Assembly: GCA_035771175.1 (NCBI GenBank)
Contig: CM069592.1
Span: 39,014,198 to 39,078,197, forward strand
Reading direction: 5' to 3'
Source: Paratinospora sagittata
Taxonomy: Eukaryota; Streptophyta; Magnoliopsida; Ranunculales; Menispermaceae
DNA: 64,000 bases
The notes below the pieces were generated by a model. That model saw nothing but the letters and a program-made list of their open reading frames with translations. It was not told the DNA's origin and ran no database searches. Below, one piece after another: positions 1 through 10,658 of this stretch (positions are counted from its first letter, which is position 1; the number at the start of each line of letters is the position of its first letter). Position numbers and translations under genes: made by a program.

Positions 1-1599
1 TCACTGCGATCTTCACCTGCTACATCATTTTACATTATTTTTTTCCCCTTGATGGCTAAGTGTACCTCAAAAGTCCATAAACGCATGGTCTCAAGCAAAC
101 AAATTCGTAGTTCTTATGGGTCCCTTAACTTAAAATCCAAAATGGAAATGCTCTGATGCCCTTGATACCATGTTGTGGCTCCAAAATTGAAGTGGCCTAT
201 AGGGTCCCAACCATCATTGATTTAGTTCAGTTATTGTTGATTTTACCATTGTAAAGTTGATTTATTCCATAATTCAGGATATGGAAGCTATGGCTTTGAA
301 AGGGTATTCTTGGTTATTTGATGGAGGTGAAATATTTCAGTTATAGATTGGTGAAAAGGCTTTTTGGTACACCAAGTCACCAATCTTTCCAGTTACTCTC
401 ATTTTTGATAGTGACATGGCAACAAATGCCTAACTTAAAATTCTTGACAACAGGGTCATTGAATCTGGGCTTGCCAAGATGGAGTTCTTAAAGGGTTTTG
501 AATAGAGGGGAAATTCTATATTTTATCATTTTATTTTTACATGAAAGTGACTGCTACATCCAAATGTTTTAAATATCTTGTACACATGATACATGGTTAC
601 ATTATGTTATTTTTGGATATATATATAGGAATCAATCAATTCCTCTATTATTATATCATTTTTCATTACAGTGGAGAACCTCATATTATATTCATTTCAA
701 AGAATTCTAGAACTTAATAGCAGCCAGAGATTGAAAAAGCTTTGATGGAACCAGCTATTCTGATGGAAACTGTGTTGGCTTACTCATCAAATGGAGCATA
801 ATTTCATCAATCTTGCTACAATTTCTACCTCCTTCTGTCTTAGATTAAAGATGGTTGCGTGGGTAAACAACACTTGGAGAAAATATTTAATATAAATAAA
901 CTTGAATAGCAAATGACAGAGCAGGTAGAATAGGAACTGTGATTCATACGTTATGAATTAAATGATCTCGCTGTCAAAGCAGTGGTTTTCAGGTCCTGCT
1001 ATGGTGTGGCTTCTTGTGGGGATGTATTTAGCCCTTTTACGCCACATGGTGTCCATGGTGTCATTTTCACCTTATTACAAAAATATTTTTTCATATGTAA
1101 TTAGAAATTTATTTTTATAAACATGTTTAAAAATATTTTTTTATTTTTATAAATAGTTAATTAATTTTTTATTATGTCTTGGGCGGCTTTAGCTCTCAAT
1201 AGACAAGCAACAATTTCAATGGACTTACAAGATCTCTTTCTTTTTTTTTTTTTTTGGGAGAAGAAACGTTGTTAGTAATTAATAGTTAGTTGCATAATTA
1301 ATTTTATCATTCACGACCTATTAATTTTTCTCTCTGACCCCTTGGATAAGGTAATGACAAGAATAACTTAAAACCTTTGAGTTTTAAAATCACTTCTTTA
1401 CCATACAAGGTTTAAGGTAACTCACTATTTATCATCATACAAGATACGAAGGACTCAACTCCACACAGTATCAATGAATAAAAAAGTCTTCAAGAATGAT
1501 GTTACTTGTCCAGAGCTTATAATTCAACAAACAATGTTTCATTTCAGGGAATATGCTGAGAACTGTATGCAGCCCTTGAACGGTGAGTTTAATATTCCT

Positions 1600-1946
1600 G
1601 ATGGATGGAAGATGTATGCTGATGCAGCGTGGTGTTCGCGATCCTTGCAAACTGGTATTGCCCGGGTTCTTATAGATTAGAGAGAACAAATCAGGCTGGC
1701 GGCAAAGTTCATTGATTGGTAGATTTCTTTGGGTTGAAGTGGCAGAAGCACAGGCCATTCTCAGAGGGGTAATGATCTCTTCTAGCCATGTCAGAGAGAG
1801 GTTAGCTGTTTGCAAATTGGTGATCCTGGAAATTGTAAAAGGGAAAGGTTGGCTTAGCCAGATAGATCCAATCATCAATGATATCTATCTTTTTGCTAGA
1901 AGTAGTTTATGTATTATTTCTTTCCATTTTGATCCAAGAAATTTTA
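1600..1946 (+). pseudogene. Decayed RNase H-like (RVT_3-type) domain fragment
   Basis: Two overlapping frames read like the RNase H-like domain at the end of plant LINEs. An early segment has WKMYADAAW and TGIARVLID. A second frame has EVAEAQAILRGV, then QIDPIINDIYLFARSS and FHFDP. Order and spacing match the domain (first Asp strand, then the E-x3-A helix, then the late acidic strand), but at least one frameshift and a stop near 1678 break it. The fragment ends where a MITE starts at 1947. I infer a dead retroelement relic; a decayed host RNase H-like gene is possible. Confidence 0.5.
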
Positions 1947-2230
1947 GGCCCCGTTTCGTTATCCGGATATAATTTTTTGAATATGAGAATTTAAAAAATA
2001 TTAAAAATTTATTTGGTTCAAAGGCTTTTGAAAACATTTTTTCACTTTTTATTAAGAAAACAAATTATTTTTAGAAAACGATACAAAATTATTTTTTAAG
2101 TTTTTTCTTTTTGAATTATATATTTTTTAGAATATATCAATTAAGTATATATATTTCTTTTATGTTTTGATGACAATCTAATAATTTTAAATTAAATTAA
2201 ATAAAAAATATTATTCTCTTTATAGACTTT
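1947..2230. mobile_element. Tourist/Harbinger-like MITE fragment
   Basis: The left end reads GGCCCCGTTTCGTTATCC directly after TTA, the usual 3-bp target of PIF/Harbinger elements. The AT-rich body matches the element at 45529-45610/51106-51207 when reversed. No matching right end was found, so the element is truncated or diverged and its right limit is approximate. Confidence 0.45.
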
Positions 2231-2496
2231 TCCCGTGTCTAATAAATTAGAAAATATCAAAGACAGACTCTCAAGGAAATAGAGATAGAATACATGCCAA
2301 ACTTCACCGATCCAAGAGGGGTATTTTAGTCAGTTCAAATACGCCAATTCTCCTCGCAGTATAAAAAAAATATATATATAAAATGCAAAAGTTTATTTAT
2401 TTATTCTCGTCTCCATCAAGTCTCTCTTCTTCTCTTCTCCAATCGTTGTTTCTCTCTCTCTCGTTTCTCTTGCGTTTCGTTTCTTCTGCTACTAAC
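2231..2496 (+). promoter_or_regulatory. Upstream region and TC-rich leader of the SEC61 gamma gene
   Basis: An AT-rich stretch at 2361-2382 with a TATATATA run is followed by a long TC-rich tract (about 2403-2490) leading to the ATG at 2497. Pyrimidine-rich leaders are common in highly expressed plant housekeeping genes. No transcription start can be fixed from sequence alone. Confidence 0.35.
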
Positions 2497-2861
2497 ATGG
2501 ATGCGCTAGATTCAGTCATTGATCCTTTGAGAGATTTCTCCAAGGACAGTGTTCGTCTCGTCAAGAGATGCCACAAGCCTGATCGGAAAGGTGAGATCGA
2601 TTCGATCGGTTTGATTTTGTTTTTATTTTTTCTGATTTTTTATGTGTTTTTGATCTGTGAGGGTTTAGTTTGTTACCGATGATTTTGACGTGTTTACGGT
2701 GCGGATCTGGGGATTAAGTATTTGATTTGTTTGCTTTTGGTGCAGAATTTTCTAAGGTCGCGTTCCGTACAGCGGTTGGTTTCGTCGTTATGGGATTTGT
2801 AGGGTTCTTCGTGAAGCTGATCTTCATCCCGATCAACAATATCATTGTTGGATCTGGTTAG
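2497..2861 (+). CDS. SEC61G: Protein transport protein SEC61 subunit gamma (two coding exons)
   Basis: Exons 2497-2590 and 2746-2861 join across a GT-AG intron, interrupting a Lys-Glu codon pair at phase 1, to give 69 residues. This is the small tail-anchored gamma/SecE subunit of the ER translocon, which clamps the alpha channel. The protein starts [14 protein letters not shown], has the basic helix [16 protein letters not shown], and ends in one membrane span (about residues 38-62) finishing NNIIVGSG, typical of plant SEC61 gamma at the family's usual length. An upstream in-frame ATG at 2383 would add a low-complexity Ser/Leu leader, so 2497 is preferred. A further intron probably lies just after the stop. 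Confidence 0.93.
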
Positions 2862-2863
2862 AG

Positions 2864-4958
2864 GTATGGATCTCGGCTGTATTTATCTTTTGGTTTTCTG
2901 TTTTGGTGAAAGAACAACGCATGCGTGATTGCAAATTGCTCCTTGTAAAGTTATTGTTCGTCTGATTCCGGTTGAAATTGTTTTAGTCTGGTTCTAGTTA
3001 AAAATATATATGCTAAAGGTGGATATTATTTGCGATTATTCAATCTCCTGGTATTGAAATGTTCCTTGATAGAATGCTGTTTAGAATGTTACGATTGGGA
3101 AGTAGAAATAAGATCTACATCGATGAATATCCTTGAATTTAGAGTTTCTTGTGGAAAACCTTGGTTAGATATTTTATAGGAAGAAGAAAACTATTTAACC
3201 CTTCCTTACTTTTTTCCCTGAGTGAATAAATATGATTTGTATCCTATTTTAATTGAAAATGGATTCAAATTTTTTAAATAGTGTGGTTGTTTTGATGGAT
3301 TGGGAAGTAAGAATAAGATTGGCACCAATAAACATACATAGAGTAGAAGCTCTTGTGGAAGACTTTGATTAGAAATTAAATGGATTCAAATCTTGCTTCC
3401 TTTTTTTTTTCCTAAGTGAACAAATCAGATTTTTGCCAATTTTAATTGAATGAATGGATTCAAATTGATGAACTGTGTAGTTTTTTGTTGATGGACCCAC
3501 GCAAGTTAAATGGGATATTCAATCTTGAACTGTATATATAAGTTATGTAAACCCTCATAAATATGTGGTTTTGACTTTTTTGGTTTGGAAATAGTTTTAA
3601 CTTCTATGAATGGGCAGTGCTTTATACAATGTTACTTTACTTCTGAATCATTCCCTTATGTGAGTAATGAGTATTTTGCAATCGGAAAACATCTTATTGT
3701 GCAAAATACTTGCAATTCAATGTTTTAATTGTACCTATTATCTGTTATTTGTATGAGAAGATAGCAACTGAGTTTGCTTATTGTTTGTCAAATACATGAC
3801 GTGTGTTACTTCAGTTCATTGAACTGACATTGGCACCATTAGTCTTGTTATCCGTGCTTGAGAAATCGAGTGTGTTGATTTAGTGATATATGGTCAATTA
3901 AAAGTAGAAGCTGAATTGCATCAATTCCTTACCCATCCTATTCCTAGGAAAAACTTGTGCATGTTGATTTCATCATTCAATTGAATAGCTTGTTTTGATA
4001 ATTCCTTGCCCATCCTATAGTTTCAGACTTCGGTGAATTAGATTTTGGCCATTTAAGATTGGCAATATGTAATTACATGGATCAAAATTTCAAATTCATC
4101 CTAAACTTCAATCCCAAAAAATTCTGAATTAATTTGGAGAAGTCCAATTTTGACGTAGAGAATTTTTGTAAAAAATCAACATTGTTGAAAAGTATAAAGA
4201 ATTCTACTCATGCGTTGTAAAGATCTTTGTATATACTGAAACAACTATAATTATATATTTAAAACTGGTTAAATTATGCAATGTAATGGTTTAAAATAAG
4301 ATTTGTAATCTTTATACTACTTGACACATATTTGCATAAATAAGCAGTTATGTTATAACTTTTACTGCTTAATATCTATAGTAGATTAAGATATATGAAT
4401 TAATTACTCATAGTGTAGTGATTCTTTAGGCTCTATCAATAATACATATGAAGTTGTACTTCAATTTCTTATATTTTTATTCTTTAAGATTATTATATTA
4501 TAAGTAAACTTGGAAGTTAATGTTTTATGTTTGAAAAATAAATAATATTAAAGGATTTTTGAGTTGTATTTCGATATTTTACTTGAGTTTGATGGAACTT
4601 TTGTTATAATTAGATTGCATTTTATTTGTTATTCAATGATAAAAAAAATTGATAAACTTCAATAAAATTCAGAGAATGTTGTTGATTTATCGTTCCATGT
4701 GTTATTAAAGGCATTAAGCTTCATGTAAACACTATAAGATTATTTATTTATTTCATAATAAAACAAATGTAAATAACTAAGGATAAAATAAACTCCATGG
4801 CTTGGAATTGGAAAATAAAGTTGAGATTGTTAATTGAACAAAGGCAATCTCTTTTTGTTAATGCCCTTCTACAGTTTTCCACATTTTATTGGCTCTTCAA
4901 CATGCTTTGGCTTTTGGACAGAAACACAAACTGACTTTAATTTTCTTTTAAATTGCAG
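2864..4958 (+). other. Probable 3'-UTR intron of SEC61 gamma
   Basis: Two bases after the TAG stop, AG|GTATGG fits a plant 5' splice site. At 4950-4958 a T-rich tract ends in TTGCAG, followed by GC-richer sequence that could be the terminal untranslated exon (about 4959-5200). The 2.1-kb stretch between is AT-rich, with no recognisable coding sequence. A junction this close to the stop should not trigger nonsense-mediated decay. This is inferred from splice signals only. Confidence 0.45.
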
Positions 4959-5199
4959 GCAATGTCAATCCTGAGTTTGCAGTGTTGCAAAAGATCAGCT
5001 ACGAAAGCAGTCAAATTTTCATAGGCTTTTTTTTATCATTTAATCAATGTTCTTGTTCCCATTTCTTTTGCGCCCTTCTTCATTAGAAATTTAGACATTA
5101 GACTGATTTATATGAGGCACACACATCTTTTGAATTGAAGATGACTGCATTGTGTTATAATCAAGCTTTATTTGATCTGTATTTTGAAACTAGTAGTCT

Positions 5200-6067
5200 C
5201 TGACCTCTGTACCAAGCGTTTAATTAATATATAGAGAGCTCTTTTAAGTTATGACATGAGGTTTTGTTGAGTATATTTTGATTGTTGTGGCTCTGAACTC
5301 GTTTTATAGAAAACATGGATACTGTAGTTAAAAACGTTGGGGCGCAGAAAGTACCAAGCTATAGGTACTCGCTTAGGCAGCACTCATTATCATTTAGGTA
5401 CTTAAAAGGTTTTAAGTTGTTTGGTAAAGTGATTCATTGAAAAATCTCTTTTCAAGTAACAGGTGTTGGTTTAAATCAGTACGTACCAGTTCAAGGCGGC
5501 ATTGATGGTGTAGATTAAGTAATATATACTTAGTAGCTTCATGTTTTATAAATATAGAAGTTTAACAATAATATGTAAATAATATTAATTACTAATATCT
5601 TATTAAAAATAAGTTTGAATTGATAAAATAATACTTTACCCACCAATTTATACAATTTAGCTAATAATATAATTTATACATTTTAAGCAAAATATTCCAG
5701 ATCACCAATAAAAACTCGGCCTGCCTCTCCGCGGTACTATCATGCATCCACATTCCACAATAGTTTTTTAATTATTTGATGATTCTGTAAAAATCAAACG
5801 AGTTGACTTGAATACATCACTCAGCTCGTGACTACAGCCGTCCGATTCCAACATTCCTCGAGATGAATATGTTGTTGTACTTGTTGGGCCCAATCGAAAT
5901 GGCTGCTAGAACAAAACTCGCCTTCATTTTCCTTTCCGTGTATATGTATATGCACACACGGTACCCCAATGGCTTCTTTACCCCCCTAGCCACCGTAAAC
6001 AGAGAACGAGAAGCAGCAGCTAGAGATATTCAAATCTTCTTCTTCTTCTTCTTCTTCTTCTTCAAAC
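5200..6067. other. Intergenic region and CB5 promoter/leader
   Basis: AT-rich spacer without recognisable coding sequence. Bases 5830-6067 become GC-richer and end in a (TTC)n tract at about 6037-6063 just before the cytochrome b5 ATG, probably its 5' leader. The reading frame open from 5863 looks fortuitous, since it is out of frame with the b5 exon. Confidence 0.4.
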
Positions 6068-7748
6068 ATGCCTACTTTAACGAAGCTTTATACGATGCAA
6101 GAAGCCGCCGAGCACAACACCAGCGACGATTGCTGGGTCGTCGTTGACGGAAAGGTATTTATTTAGAATTTTTAGATTGCGTTTTAGATCTCTGTGTTGT
6201 TTTGATTTCTGGGGTTTATGAAATTCTTTTATATTTACCCATGGTTGTGCTTTTGATGATGATATTTCGTGTATTATAATGGGTAGTTATGGGGAAGATG
6301 AAGGAATAGGACTCTTGTATTTTGCTTGTTATTTGGCAATGAAATTGATCTCCTGGTGATTTCCACAAGACTCACTATTTCCTGAGTTTCTGAAGTGGTT
6401 ATGATAGTTTTTGTGTTATTTTTTATGGGTCTATTTGCCCCCTTTGTTTCTATTCTTATTTATTTTTCAATCCTAGAGGATTTTATGAGTTATTTATATT
6501 TTTGCTTGAAATTCCTTGGTGCCCAACTTAATTATGAATCAGTAAGTCATTGCTCTGTCTGTGTTTAGAAGGGTATCTTATGTTTTGAGAGTTAACACTG
6601 AGGTTGGTTGGTATACCATGAAATTGCTGCCAAAAAATTATGTATGTTTTAATGCTTAGTTGCATTTATGGTAAGTGCATAAGGTTATTATGTTTTATGC
6701 AGCCAATTTGTCGAATTTTGTGGAGGTAGGCATTCCATTGTAAATTATTTATGTTTGGTATTTAGTATTGGATTTGTTAATGAGCATTTTACTTGTCAAA
6801 GAGAGGCAATATTACTTCACCTTTTTTTTTCTGGTGGTCATACATACTTGCTTTCCTGGTTCATGCTTTCTGGGTTTAGGAATCAAAGCATCCTTAAAAG
6901 TGTTAAGAGAAATTGAGGATTTTTTGCCAATTGTTGCAAAATAATGCTCTTTAGGTGTTTGATGCAAGCGCTTGGCTGCACTTAACTAACTTGCTAAGGA
7001 AAACAAGTTAGTTTTCGACTTTGGATATTTAGTTATGGGGGTGTTACTCTTTTTCATTTTCTATTTCTAGTTTATCCTAGTTATACTGTACAAACATTCA
7101 TCACCATGCTATCTATCTTCGTATGGATATACTTTCAATAAGCTACAGTCTGAATTTCAGCTGATATCTTTTTTTCATTTTGCTTGATAGAAATAAATTT
7201 TCTTCTATCCTGTGAAAAGCCTTATTCAGCTGTTGTTTAGTCCAAAATTTTCACATAAAGGCTTTCCTTTATGCTTTTATTCTTGCTCTATCTTCAGGTA
7301 TATGACGTGACGTGTTATTTGGACGAGCACCCTGGTGGAGATGATGTCCTTATCAAGGCAACTGGTAAATTTTTTTCTTATTGTTCTAACCATTCCCAAT
7401 GACCCATATAGTATTTTAGTGTTAAACAATCTAATCTTACTTAGGTCTCTGAGTCACAACTTAAATCTGATGTTTACTTGCAATTTTACTGAAGGCAGAG
7501 ATGCTACGGAGGAGTTTGAAGACGCGGGTCATAGTAAAAGTGCGATTGAGCTCATGCAAGAATACTTCATTGGTGAGCTCGACCCCTCAGAGTCGGTTAT
7601 TCCCGAGCAAGATGATTCTGTTAAAGAACCATCTAAGAACCTTGCCCACAAATTCATGGACATAACTTCCCAGTACTGGGCCATACCAGTAGCTGTAGTT
7701 GGTATCTCTGTAGTTGTTGGGGGATTGTTTTACCAGCGAAAAAAGTGA
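6068..7748 (+). CDS. CB5: Cytochrome b5, tail-anchored (CB5-A-like), three exons
   Basis: Exons 6068-6154, 7298-7364 and 7495-7748 encode 135 residues. Cytochrome b5 passes electrons from NADH-b5 reductase or P450 reductase to desaturases, hydroxylases and P450s. The heme domain carries HPGGDD (axial His40) and EDAGHS (second ligand His64). The acidic linker is followed by one C-terminal span (about 112-131) and a QRKK tail, as in tail-anchored forms. The opening MPTLTKLY and GHSK...[11 protein letters not shown] resemble Arabidopsis CB5-A as I recall it, which is reported at the plastid envelope rather than the ER; this assignment is less sure than the family. Intron phases are 0 and 1. The gene converges on B12D, with 152 bp between stops. 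Confidence 0.92.
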
Positions 7749-7900
7749 AGCAATGTATTCTTTCCTGGAAAATAAATTTTTTGAGTCGCAATTGTGGTTG
7801 AACTCATTGTTTACATTGAGAGAGGATGAAGATTCTTGCTTTTATGCTGAACAACATTTAGTACTACATCAATGAATTAAATGATGAATACACAATATAT

Positions 7901-8376
7901 TTATTCATTATCCGAAAAGAAGCGGTTTATGGCAGGCATGATCTCAGGAGGGCACTGACGAAGGTACTTCCGGAGGGCATGATGTGCATATTTCTCACCT
8001 TCCTCTGCATTTTCTAGTACTGCAGATGATCGGTGAGCTTTGTTAATTCTGCAAGTGCCACAGTAGCAAGGATATTACACATTGAACACGTAAATGGATT
8101 GTATAATTGATGATTTGATTATAAATATGTGTGAGCTATTTTTCTAATTCTCACATTACAGGCACAAATGAGACAGGTCTCTATTGTTTGTTACCTTACA
8201 TCAGGGTTCAAGAGCATGTTCCTGGTAAGTTGGAAGACACACATGCCAGTTACAAATGTCATGGCAGCCAATAGCGGGTACACCTGTCAGTAACAAATCA
8301 TCATATTAGGTGGTAATATTCTAAGACTGAATTATTTTTTTCTTCTAATCTAACAACATGAAGGGCCATCATGGAA

Positions 8377-8438
<62 letters not shown>

Positions 8439-8719
8439 CTTATATAATTCAGAAACACATTAGAAAACATCTCAGCTAAAACTATTTGACACATCTATTT
8501 TCATGCAAACCGTGGTCTAATAACCAATCGACACAACTACCCAGATAGGAAATTGATATTGTTTGGTCCATCAGGCTGTTTCTCAAGCTCCAGGCATCAA
8601 TTATGCTTGGAAAGATGTCAAAAAAACCTTGAGAATAGCCTGATTTATGTGATGTTTCTCTATAGCTAAGGCTGAATTCATGATAAAATACAAACCTCTG
8701 GTTTAATCCAAGGAGCCAT
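7901..8719 (-). CDS. B12D-family protein (complex I MLRQ-like), three small exons
   Basis: Reverse-strand exons 8696-8719, 8195-8283 and 7901-8048 join with good GT-AG sites and consistent phase into 86 residues. The protein starts MAPWIKPEVYPLLAAM, has one N-terminal membrane span (about 9-30, ending FQLTRN), then NPDVRINKAHR, EGEKYAHHALRKYLR and a C-terminal FFSDNE. This is the plant B12D family (Pfam B12D, related to the MLRQ/NDUFA4 subunit): small mitochondrial inner-membrane proteins implicated in respiration, especially under low oxygen during germination. Length is normal for the family. Intron 1 (8284-8695) contains a long (AT)n tract. The first exon codes only eight residues, so simple open-frame scans miss this gene. 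Confidence 0.9.
8381..8436. repeat. (AT)n microsatellite in B12D intron 1
   Basis: Uninterrupted AT dinucleotide run of about 27 units within the first intron of the B12D gene. Such tracts are length-polymorphic and can form cruciforms. Confidence 0.95.
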
Positions 8720-9220
8720 CTATGGAGAGGATATCTTGCTGTTTTACAATCTGAGAGAGCCTTCTTATGAGGACATGAATATATATAGACTGCTGAAAGT
8801 AAGAGTCATTGATGATTGGAATTCTTCAAGGCATGATAAGTATCCAGTTTAGATTTTATTTTTATTTTTTTTAAACTGTGGGCTCTGTAAATGTTCTTGC
8901 CTTCCTTGGACTCCATTGAAACCAGGGGCCTAAGCCTCTTGTTTTGCATGGAGTCAACCTTGTAGAATGCTTCCGCTGCCTTACTTCTGCAAGATCAAAA
9001 CATAAGAATTGCTTTGCCACATCCCTGACATCCTTGGCCCACTTTTGATTGGAACTAATAATACATCAAAACTATTCTTGTTGGTTATTTTTTGCCATTT
9101 TAATCTATACTTTTCATTTGTAAGGATAGCAAAGAGGATGAATATTTGGAAGGTTTCAAACTATGATTTTGACTTTCCTGAATGGATAACTAACTACCAC
9201 TGCTATATTTGTTAAAAGGA
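8720..9220. other. Upstream region of the B12D gene, no other gene seen
   Basis: Directly upstream of the B12D start on the reverse strand, so it should hold that promoter. The short frame at 9009-9215 has no family resemblance and typical non-coding composition. Confidence 0.4.
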
Positions 9221-9361
9221 AATGCTAATCTAACTAAAAAATAATGAAACTACATATTTATGTCTATTGGATCGTTTATTACACACTCCGAGATATGTAA
9301 ACTATACGCATCTAATGAACATAAAAATATAGTTGTATTATTTTGTAGTTAGATTAACATT
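9221..9361. mobile_element. Short MITE with about 40-bp terminal inverted repeats
   Basis: The left end AATGCTAATCTAACTA matches the reverse complement of the right end with few mismatches. Pairing extends through a following AT-rich segment, giving a 141-bp element that folds over most of its length. It has no coding capacity. Flanking target duplication could not be fixed. Confidence 0.65.
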
Positions 9362-9841
9362 ATCTTTTGTTGGATCACCTCGAATCACGTATCAACATAT
9401 GATTTAAGGCAATTCAACAATTCTCAAAGGCAGCAATGTCAACAAAATATTTTTGTCAAATATTATTCTATTACATATCTCAACTATTTTAGGGTTGACA
9501 TGATAATTGCAAGGGGCATTTATGACTCGAACTTTGAACATTAATCTCATGGGTATACCACAACCATGACAATTTCTACAATGCCACTGAGGAGACTTAA
9601 CCGCTAACTACATATACTTACGAAAAGAATTAAATTCTTATCTACTTTATCATCGAAGAGGTATCCTACTGTGCCACTGAGAGTACCTTTTGGTAACTTG
9701 TGGAACCATTAATTCTACTAAATTCAATAAATCTTTTCTCTATTGCATAAAGTTCACTAACATTATAAATATTTCGTCTAAGCAAAAAATATGTATTCAA
9801 TTATATAAAAAAAGGGATAATTGAGTGTTCTTTTTTTCTTT

Positions 9842-9881
<40 letters not shown>

Positions 9882-10149
9882 CTGAAACCCATCATTTAGT
9901 TGTACACAATATGGTGAGACAATTAAATTAAAAGTGAGTTTTTTTTTTAAAAAAAAAATTTTTTTGACCAGTAAAGTGAGGTTTCTTATGAGTTAAGGTG
10001 AGACAATTTCATCAAAAAGTGGGACTAAGATCATACTAATGTATTCAATAAATCTAATATGGTTAGAACTATCAAATTCTAATTTCTCATATTTATTTGA
10101 GCCTAACCTCCAAAAAAATATATATATATATATATATTTTATATATGCG
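9362..10149. other. Intergenic AT-rich stretch with a poly(T) run
   Basis: No gene seen. A T-run of about 40 bases at 9841-9881 and a (TA)n tract at 10118-10137 dominate. The T-run could be the reverse-strand tail of a retroposon, but nothing recognisable abuts it. Confidence 0.4.
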
Positions 10150-10284
10150 GCTGTCAACGTTTACACTTAATTTTTTTTGGATGTTTTTGATATTCGCGCG
10201 TATTATTTGGTATTTTTAATATACACACATCTTCAAAATATTCAATAAAAGTTTAGTGTCAATGTCAAAAAATGACGTTTCTAC
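10150..10284. mobile_element. Palindromic MITE, same family as 62563-62716
   Basis: The left arm (GTCAACGTTTACACTTAA, then a T-run and GGATGTTT) is an imperfect inverted repeat of the right arm (AGTTTAGTGTCAATGTC, then AAAAAATGACGTTT). Arms and order match the palindrome near 62.6 kb, so two copies of one foldback family flank the window. Confidence 0.55.
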
Positions 10285-10658
10285 CTGAAGTACATATCAC
10301 CTTACTCTGAAAAAAATATCCTATTTTTAAGCCCGAGTCAAACTCAACTGAGTCATATGCGTTGACTCGTTAAGTGTGTTAACAAAGCCACTCAGTTGAG
10401 CTTAACTCGCTGCACGTAAGGAATAGAAGAAGATAAGGCATTTTATCTCATTTTCTGTATAAACTCATCTTTCTCGCGCGCTCTGGTTGTTAACTTACAG
10501 AACAGAACTCGAGCGTTAAAACCTAGTTGAGATTTTCTTCTTCAAATTTTGAATTTACTATAATTTTTTTTTAATTCTCTACTTAAATCGAATCTATTAG
10601 TTGCTTAATCACACAGATTGACGAAAAACTTGTTTGATTGATTGAGTTTTGCAGAGAA
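10285..10658 (+). promoter_or_regulatory. Promoter/leader region of plastid L27
   Basis: Non-coding sequence upstream of the L27 start. A GC-richer patch (10350-10530) and a pyrimidine-rich stretch precede the ATG. A TTTTGCAG four bases before the ATG could be a 3' splice site of a 5'-UTR intron, but no donor can be chosen with confidence. Confidence 0.3.

Noticed and set aside
2383..2496. In-frame upstream ATG extending SEC61 gamma
   Set aside because: It adds a Ser/Leu-rich low-complexity leader from a TC-rich untranslated tract; the family begins at MDALDSV.
5863..6147. 94-residue open frame over the CB5 leader
   Set aside because: Different frame from the clear b5 exon starting at 6068; Phe-rich from the TTC tract.
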